A stretch of DNA of 64,000 nt from positions 1-64,000 of the forward strand of contig JAOAPI010000047.1 of the NCBI GenBank assembly GCA_025462865.1, read 5' to 3'. This document shows, piece by piece, positions 61,604 to 64,000 of the stretch (position 1 is its first letter; each line of letters begins with the position of its first letter). The position numbers were made by a program, and so were the translations under genes. Origin of the DNA: Candidatus Sulfotelmatobacter sp. (GTDB lineage Bacteria > Acidobacteriota > Terriglobia > Terriglobales > Acidobacteriaceae). The notes under the pieces are model-generated. The model was not told the DNA's origin, ran no database searches, and worked only from the letters and a program-made list of their open reading frames with translations.

Positions 61604-62185
61604 TTATATCTTTACTCTCGGAACAATGGCAGGTACGGCGAGCCGATAGTTGCGATATTCTTCGCCGAATCTTTTTTCGAGTTCTCGATCTTCCATCTTT
61701 ATCATGAGCGCACCTGTGATGATAGCGGATGCGGTCAGCGCCCAGCAGACTGCAAGGCCGGTCCCAAGGCTCCAGGCTAGCATCTCGCAGAGATGGCCGA
61801 GGTAGACGGGATGCCGGATGCGGGCGCGAATGCCATTTGTTACAAGATGCTGGGTGCTGTGGCCAGCGAGGACTTCAGGCAATCCTCCGAGTTGCTGGAG
61901 GCTGAAGTGGGCATGAGAGAGTTTGTAGAGAATTAGACCGGCGCAGAATAAAAGGGTGGCGGGAATCCATGTCCAGCCATTTTCGTAAAGTAGGATGCGG
62001 CGCCAGGGGGCGGTGATCGCCGCCGTCACCATCCACATTCCGATCCAGACAGGCAGGAGGATTTTGTACGGCGATGTTCGCCGCGAGCGCCAATATCGAA
62101 TGCGCGGGTGGATGAGGAGCCAGAACGCCGGGATCGTCGAATAGATGACGCAAAGGATCCAGGCGAGGGTTCGCAGAAACAGCAT
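61604..62185 (-). CDS. Isoprenylcysteine carboxyl methyltransferase-like membrane protein
   Basis: 193 residues, about five membrane helices. RIRHPVYLGHLCEMLAWSLG and EDRELEKRFGEEYRNY are the ICMT/PEMT C-terminal marks that bind SAM. Bacterial members methylate unknown small or lipid substrates. Divergent from the MFS gene. Confidence 0.85.
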   Translation of the reverse strand: MLFLRTLAWILCVIYSTIPAFWLLIHPRIRYWRSRRTSPYKILLPVWIGMWMVTAAITAPWRRILLYENGWTWIPATLLFCAGLILYKLSHAHFSLQQLGGLPEVLAGHSTQHLVTNGIRARIRHPVYLGHLCEMLAWSLGTGLAVCWALTASAIITGALMIKMEDRELEKRFGEEYRNYRLAVPAIVPRVKI

Positions 62186-62259
62186 GCCTCGATTCTAACT
62201 TTTTATAACGGCTCACTTGTCCTGCACGTCTTCACGTTCTGTGGCACATTAGAAGCTCA

Positions 62260-63543
62260 ATGCCGCCGCCTGCCGACCCCAAAGCTGGACGCATCGCATT
62301 TACCAATCCGGACTTCGTTCTGTTTCAGATTGCACGCTTTCTGATTGTGGCTGCCGTCGAAATGCAGGCGGTCGCGGTGGGATGGCAGGTGTACGACATC
62401 ACCAAGCGGGCGCTGGATTTGGGGTTGGTGGGGCTGGCACAGTTTCTTCCGGGCATTTTATTGTTTCTGGTTTCTGGACACACTTCTGACCGGTTCGAGC
62501 GGCGCAAGGTGTTGATTGCGTGTTACGCAGGATACGCAGTCTGCTCAGGGCTTCTGCTTTTTATCACGGAGAGCGGCTCACACTCGGTCAGACCTATTTA
62601 TGCCGTGCTGATTCTGCTGGGAGTGGTGCGCTCGTTCAATGGCACGGCGAGCCGGGCGATTCTTCCGCAATTAGTTCCCGAAGAACATTTCGCAAACGCG
62701 GTTGCATGGAACGCGACAACGTTTCAGGCAGCGACAATTCTTGGACCATCACTCGGGGGAATCCTATACGCGCTTTTCCGCGGACCCTCAGCAGTTTATG
62801 CGGGCGCGATGTTGACGGCGTTGGGCGCATTGCTCTCGATGTTCCGCATCAAGACGCACCCGCAGGCGCGACGTCGTGAACCCACAAGCCTGAAGACCGT
62901 TTTTGCAGGATTGCACTTCATCTGGCGCGAGAAGCTGATTCTGGGCGCGATTTCGCTGGATCTATTCGCCGTGCTGCTTGGCGGAGCGGTGGCGCTGCTT
63001 CCCGTTTATGCGCGGGAGATTTTGCATACTGGGCCTTGGGGACTGGGGTTGTTGCGGACCGCTCCCGGAATTGGCGCGGCGCTGATGGCGGTAGCGCTGG
63101 CGCATCGTCCACTGCGCTGGCGTGCGGGGCCGACGCTGCTGTGGTCGGTGGCCGGATTTGGAATATGCACGATTCTGTTTGGGATCTCCAGAAGCTTAGT
63201 GCTGTCACTGGTGGCGCTGATTTTTCTGGGCGCAGCCGACATGATTAGCGTGATCATTCGTGCCACGCTCGTGCAATTGCGCACACCCGATGAAATGCGC
63301 GGACGCGTCATGGCGGTCGACATGGTTTTTATCGGGACATCGAACGAACTCGGGCAGTTTGAGTCCGGATTGACGGCGCAGTGGTTTGGGACGGTGCCTG
63401 CAGTTTTGCTGGGAGGAGTGGGGACGCTGATGGTGATCGCCCTATGGGCTTGGATTTTTCCTGAGCTGAGGCGTGCGGGAGAACTCAGTGCGATGAGGAG
63501 CGTGGCGGAAGAGGCTTCGGCAGCGGTAGAGAGAATGCCATAG
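62260..63543 (+). CDS. MFS transporter, MFS_3 type (EntS-like)
   Basis: 427 residues with about 11-12 helices. Begins AFTNPDFVLFQIARFLIVAAVEMQAVAVGWQVYDIT and has DRFERRKVLIACYAGYAV and GTASRAILPQLVPEEHFANAVAWNATTFQAATILGP (in pieces), the known MFS_3/enterobactin-exporter text. It is likely a drug or siderophore-type exporter; substrate unknown. Confidence 0.9.
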   Translation: MPPPADPKAGRIAFTNPDFVLFQIARFLIVAAVEMQAVAVGWQVYDITKRALDLGLVGLAQFLPGILLFLVSGHTSDRFERRKVLIACYAGYAVCSGLLLFITESGSHSVRPIYAVLILLGVVRSFNGTASRAILPQLVPEEHFANAVAWNATTFQAATILGPSLGGILYALFRGPSAVYAGAMLTALGALLSMFRIKTHPQARRREPTSLKTVFAGLHFIWREKLILGAISLDLFAVLLGGAVALLPVYAREILHTGPWGLGLLRTAPGIGAALMAVALAHRPLRWRAGPTLLWSVAGFGICTILFGISRSLVLSLVALIFLGAADMISVIIRATLVQLRTPDEMRGRVMAVDMVFIGTSNELGQFESGLTAQWFGTVPAVLLGGVGTLMVIALWAWIFPELRRAGELSAMRSVAEEASAAVERMP

Positions 63544-63620
63544 CGCTTCAGTCGATGAGAAATGCGCGGCGGGCGTGGGGTGGAATGCCACGCCGGGCCG
63601 ATGAAGCCCAGATGACAAGG

Positions 63621-64000
63621 TTATCGAGTGTTACCGGCGCGGATAAGAGTTTTTGCCGCGCCCATGTTTTCATACCGGTCGTAGACGCGAACGACGACTA
63701 CGTGCTCGGAAGATGCCGCGCCGTCTTTGGCCGGCTCCGGAGCGACCTTGAAATCGTAGTTCTCGGTCTTGGCATCGGAGAGCTGTCCGACCGGCTCAAC
63801 ATATTTCCAATCGCCTGCATCAACTGAATATTCCGCGCGCTTAATGGGAGAGAAGCCATCGCCGGCGCGGAAGGTAACGTGAATTTGTCCGCTCTCAACA
63901 GACGCCGCGAGATTCTCGATTCGCGGGGGCGTTGTGTCCACTTCGAAACGGCGGCTTTCTCTGGACGCCGTCAGAGCTTCGCCTGGCGAGTGTGAGGGAG
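63621..64000 (-). CDS. C-terminal end of a large protein (start beyond window)
   Basis: The frame is open from the right edge to a stop at 63621. Visible text includes SPGEALTASRESRRFEVD, TTPPRIENLAASVESGQ, IHVTFRAGDGFSPIKRAEYS and YDRYENMGAAKTLIRAG. The TTPP-R-I start followed by beta-type segments resembles the last domain of large acidobacterial beta-propeller/Ig-like secreted proteins that I recall only loosely. At least 125 residues are seen; function unknown. Confidence 0.6.
   Translation of the reverse strand, partial: PSHSPGEALTASRESRRFEVDTTPPRIENLAASVESGQIHVTFRAGDGFSPIKRAEYSVDAGDWKYVEPVGQLSDAKTENYDFKVAPEPAKDGAASSEHVVVVRVYDRYENMGAAKTLIRAGNTR

Overview
The window looks like a chromosomal contig of an Acidobacteriota bacterium (Terriglobia-like). 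This rests on gene content and style, from family knowledge: many Tat- or Sec-exported proteins, a PAP2-Wzi fusion, a YaaH/GPR1-like permease, a b6-type cytochrome b fused to cytochrome c, short secreted proteins I recall only from acidobacteria, and abundant short intergenic repeats. No phage, transposase or CRISPR array was seen.

Region 1 (1-14 kb, accessory). It starts inside an exported bicupin oxalate decarboxylase (OxdC). Small genes follow, then a Tat-signal protein broken by an in-frame TGA, a K+ channel, a metallothionein-like peptide, a YaaH-like permease, a lone receiver protein plus an FhlA/NtrC-type sigma-54 activator, a cytoplasmic formate dehydrogenase (FdhA-like plus DUF1641 partner) and a YceI protein with a duplicated Cys motif. 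At least five upstream regions in the window carry the same TGGCA-N7-TGC (-24/-12) signature, and others carry weaker forms. My reading is a sigma-54 regulon that links oxalate to formate, formate to CO2, and electrons to respiration.

Region 2 (14-22 kb, respiratory). A compact plus-strand operon encodes cytochrome c oxidase subunits II (with heme c), I and III, a small membrane subunit, a diheme cytochrome c lipoprotein, a Rieske protein, cytochrome b fused to cytochrome c, and CtaG. It is effectively a bc-caa3 chain in one transcript.

Region 3 (22-27 kb, mixed). An outer-membrane beta-barrel, an alpha/beta hydrolase plus OpgC-like acyltransferase pair, a DUF4136 protein, and a secreted protein resembling the one at 5.8 kb; both of these last two relatives carry sigma-54-like promoters.

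Region 4 (27.5-48 kb, surface polysaccharide). WcaJ-like initiating transferase, PAP2-Wzi, Wzz, a B12-radical SAM protein, several GT2 and GT4 glycosyltransferases, three methyltransferases, Wzx flippase, Wzy-like polymerase and Wza/SLBB exporter, on alternating strands. A tRNA-Leu(CAG) with a clear sigma-70 promoter closes it.

Region 5 (48.6-64 kb, core metabolism). A NodB-type deacetylase and a PepSY-like protein precede trpC-trpF-trpB-trpA, chorismate mutase, DAHP synthase, prephenate dehydrogenase and a succinyl-CoA:3-ketoacid CoA-transferase pair, whose gaps are filled by short repeats. Then come an FAD lactone oxidase, a LolC/E permease, an isoprenylcysteine-methyltransferase-like protein, an MFS transporter, and the C-terminal end of a large protein cut by the right edge.
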